7,939 nt of DNA from Actinomycetota bacterium (lineage in GTDB: Bacteria > Actinomycetota > Actinomycetes > Actinomycetales > Microbacteriaceae). The stretch is from positions 1 to 7,939 of the forward strand of contig RFNI01000220.1 in assembly GCA_009927245.1 (NCBI GenBank), in the 5' to 3' direction. This document shows positions 5,993-7,939 of the stretch, piece by piece. The stretch's first letter is position 1; every line of letters starts with the position of its first letter. The translations under genes were made by a program, and so were the position numbers. The notes beneath the pieces were generated by a model. The model was not told the origin of the DNA. It was given only the letters and a program-made list of their open reading frames with translations, and made no database searches.

Positions 5993-7878
5993 GTAGCAAA
6001 CTAGACAGCCTGCCAAGAGGTTTATGGCCTCATCACGATGGTTCAGAACTTTATGTTTCTAACCAAACCCCAAAGCTCGGGGACAAGCTAAAGCTCAAAA
6101 TCAGGATTCACAAGGACCTAGGTAAGGTCAAGGCTGTTCGAGTTCGCTTCAGCGAATCAGGTGAAGCTTTCCCAACTCCCCCTGCCAAATTAGTTTCCTC
6201 AGGTAACGGTTGGTCTTGGTATCAAGCAGAGATCACCATGCACAACCCATACATGAACTACCGGTTCTATATCGAACTAACCGATGGTTCTATCTACTGG
6301 CTAAACGCTCGAGGTCTATCTGATCTAGAACAACCAGATATTGAAGATTTCAGAATCAACACTTTCTCTTCAGCTCCTAAGTGGGGTAAGAGTGCTGTGA
6401 TGTATCAGATCTTCCCTGACCGTTTTGCAAGATCAAAACACGCAGATAAACACAAGACTCCTGAGTGGGCTAACGCTGCTAACTGGGGAGACAAAGTAAT
6501 TGGTTCTGGTCCTGGGACATCAGAACAATTCTTTGGTGGAGACATTTACGGAATTACCGAACACCTAGATCACCTTAAAGATTTAGGTGTCACTCTGGTT
6601 TATCTAACTCCGGTATTCCCAGCTCGTTCTAATCACCGCTATGACGCAAGTTCATTCGATGAGGTTGATCCATTACTTGGTGGAGATAAAGCTTTAGTTG
6701 AGTTAGTTAAAGCAGCTCACAAAAAAGGCTTGAAGGTTATCGGTGATCTCACTAGTAATCACTCTGGAGCAGCACACGAATGGTTCAAGGCTTCTTATAA
6801 GAAGCCAGGTGCTAAAGAATCTGAGTATTACTACTTCTCTAACAAGAATAAGAATTATGACTCTTGGTTTGGAGTTCCTTCTCTTCCTAAGTTCAACTGG
6901 AACTCTAAGAGTTTGAGAAAGAAGTTCATCACTGGCGAGAAGTCAATTGTGGCTAGGTGGTTGAAGCAACCATTCGGTATGGATGGTTGGCGTATCGATG
7001 TTTCAAACATGACTGGGCGTATCCGCGATGAGGATATGTATATGGAATTACAAATTCTTATTCGTGAATCCATGCACAAGATCAATAAGGACACCATCCT
7101 CCTAGGTGAATACACTGGTGATGCTGGTTACCAAATCCAAGGTGAAGGTTGGCACGGTGCGATGACCTATTACAACTTCACCAAACCGGTTTGGCGTTGG
7201 TTCTATAACACTGAGAACAAGGCTGAAGCTGGTTTCCTAGGTCTTGGTAGAACCAAGATCTCAGGAGAGGAACTTGTTCAACAGCATTTAGATTTTGCGG
7301 CAGCGTTCCCTTGGCACGTGAGATTACACAACATGAACCCACTTGATACCCACGATATTCCTAGATTCAAAACCTTTGCGATTCCTGGTGCTCAGAAAGT
7401 TGCTGCTGGTATGCAGTTCACTTTCCCGGGTATGCCAATGATCTGGGCTGGAGATGAGTTTGGTTTAGACGGTGGCAACGGTGAAGAATCTAGAACTCCA
7501 ATTCCTTGGAATGATGAAAGACCTAACGATAAGAGCATGCTTCAGGTCTATAAAGCCTTAGCCAAGATTCGTAAAACAAACTCCGCTCTACACGATGGAT
7601 CTATGAGATTTGTGTATGTCTCAGCTGAACTAATCGCCTATGTTCGTGAGAACAAGAAGCAGAGCATCCTGGTTGTTGTCTCCAGAGGAGAAGACCCAAG
7701 GGCAACTATTCCTCTGGATGCTGTCCCTGGAATCAGAGGGGCTAGGAACCTATTTGGTGGTGGCAAACTCAAGGTGATTGGCAAGGAAGTTCTACTTCCA
7801 AATGAGCCTTTGAGTGTCAACATCTGGGCTCTAGCTGACACCAGTAGTGATGATTCAGTAGTAGTTATCGTCAGCTAA
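5989..7878 (+). CDS. GH13 neopullulanase / cyclomaltodextrinase-type enzyme
   Basis: A 629-residue GH13 enzyme with an N-terminal beta-sandwich of roughly 125 residues (CBM34-like, as in neopullulanase, cyclomaltodextrinase and maltogenic amylase) ahead of the catalytic barrel, which starts at SAVMYQIFPDRFA (135-147). Landmarks are FFGGDIYGI (181-189), region I DLTSNH (253-258), LPKFNW (299-304, the MPKLN-type marker of the neopullulanase subfamily), region II GWRIDV (333-338) with nucleophile Asp337, region III LLGEYTGD with acid/base Glu374, and region IV THD with Asp456. MIWAGDEFG (484-492) leads to the C-terminal beta domain. All three catalytic acids are present. Region III (GEYTGD) differs from the usual GEIWHD, so the exact substrate is uncertain. 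It should cleave cyclodextrins, pullulan-like or linear maltodextrins inside the cell, as no signal peptide is seen. It is divergent from an alpha-glucosidase that could process its products, with a LacI-type operator in its own promoter, suggesting induction by maltodextrins. Length and frame are intact. The terminal eight bases overlap a possible convergent gene. Confidence 0.95.
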   Translation: MSSKLDSLPRGLWPHHDGSELYVSNQTPKLGDKLKLKIRIHKDLGKVKAVRVRFSESGEAFPTPPAKLVSSGNGWSWYQAEITMHNPYMNYRFYIELTDGSIYWLNARGLSDLEQPDIEDFRINTFSSAPKWGKSAVMYQIFPDRFARSKHADKHKTPEWANAANWGDKVIGSGPGTSEQFFGGDIYGITEHLDHLKDLGVTLVYLTPVFPARSNHRYDASSFDEVDPLLGGDKALVELVKAAHKKGLKVIGDLTSNHSGAAHEWFKASYKKPGAKESEYYYFSNKNKNYDSWFGVPSLPKFNWNSKSLRKKFITGEKSIVARWLKQPFGMDGWRIDVSNMTGRIRDEDMYMELQILIRESMHKINKDTILLGEYTGDAGYQIQGEGWHGAMTYYNFTKPVWRWFYNTENKAEAGFLGLGRTKISGEELVQQHLDFAAAFPWHVRLHNMNPLDTHDIPRFKTFAIPGAQKVAAGMQFTFPGMPMIWAGDEFGLDGGNGEESRTPIPWNDERPNDKSMLQVYKALAKIRKTNSALHDGSMRFVYVSAELIAYVRENKKQSILVVVSRGEDPRATIPLDAVPGIRGARNLFGGGKLKVIGKEVLLPNEPLSVNIWALADTSSDDSVVVIVS

Positions 7879-7939
7879 GGTTTGCGGCACTATGCCGGCA
7901 GGTGGTAATCTCGTCTAGTGCCTTGGCCGCTGTCTTGCC
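7871..7939 (-). CDS. Possible C-terminal end of an unidentified convergent gene
   Basis: On the minus strand the right edge reads in frame as 22 codons, GKTAAKALDEITTCRHSAANLS, ending at a TGA (7873-7871). That would overlap the last eight bases of the neopullulanase-type gene tail to tail. The residues look like a plausible amphipathic helical tail, and the plus strand offers no coding alternative here. Twenty-two codons are too few to exclude chance and I do not recognise the family. Confidence 0.35.
   Translation of the reverse strand, partial: GKTAAKALDEITTCRHSAANLS

Noticed and set aside
7886..7922. Inverted repeat GGCACTA (7886-7892) / TAGTGCC (7916-7922) after the neopullulanase-type gene as a terminator
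   Set aside because: The arms are short, the loop is 23 bases, and no T-rich run follows. The stretch can also be read as coding on the minus strand.
1..7939. A new defence, mobile or CRISPR-like system
   Set aside because: The complete genes are one RNA helicase and two carbohydrate enzymes, and the partial ends add no transposase, nuclease, toxin or repeat array. HrpA-type helicases with the DUF3418-type tail are housekeeping proteins, so a defence role is not supported.

Overview
The window looks like chromosomal DNA from a moderate-GC actinobacterium, plausibly a small planktonic lineage (Luna-type Microbacteriaceae or acI-like). The basis is the actinobacterial style of the HrpA-type helicase (an N-terminus that runs almost straight into ISYPADLPVSARR, plus a long DUF3418-type C-terminus), the GH13 alpha-glucosidases with a GFRIDVAHG region II, free use of CTA-Leu and AGA-Arg codons unlike high-GC actinobacteria, and apparently leaderless start sites. 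The taxon is an inference from protein style, not a database match.

Layout from left to right. (1) 1-339, minus strand: the first 113 codons of a GH13 alpha-glucosidase, cut by the window edge. (2) 442-4083, plus: a full-length DEAH-box helicase, HrpA; the alternative start is 397. (3) 4089-4112: a perfect hairpin that can terminate both convergent genes. (4) 4134-5861, minus: a complete 575-residue GH13 alpha-glucosidase / oligo-1,6-glucosidase, paralogous to gene 1. (5) 5862-5988: a 127-base divergent control region holding a candidate leaderless promoter for gene 4, a sigma-70-like promoter for gene 6 with a LacI/cre-type operator filling its spacer, and a 13-codon leader ORF that ends in an ATGA overlap with gene 6. 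(6) 5989-7878, plus: a 629-residue GH13 of the neopullulanase/cyclomaltodextrinase type. (7) 7871-7939, minus: the possible C-terminal end of a convergent, unidentified gene. No stretch above 300 bases lacks a gene; the longest non-coding stretch is 5862-5988.

Genes 1, 4 and 6 form an intracellular starch/maltodextrin utilisation locus. The neopullulanase-like enzyme would cut cyclic or branched maltodextrins into short oligosaccharides, and the two alpha-glucosidases would release glucose from their alpha-1,4 and/or alpha-1,6 ends. None of the three has a visible signal peptide, so an oligosaccharide importer is expected outside the window. HrpA is an RNA helicase that appears to be a bystander. 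I see no mobile element, CRISPR array, tRNA or rRNA, and no clearly new multi-gene system. The most interesting material is regulatory, in the 127-base region between the divergent GH13 genes.
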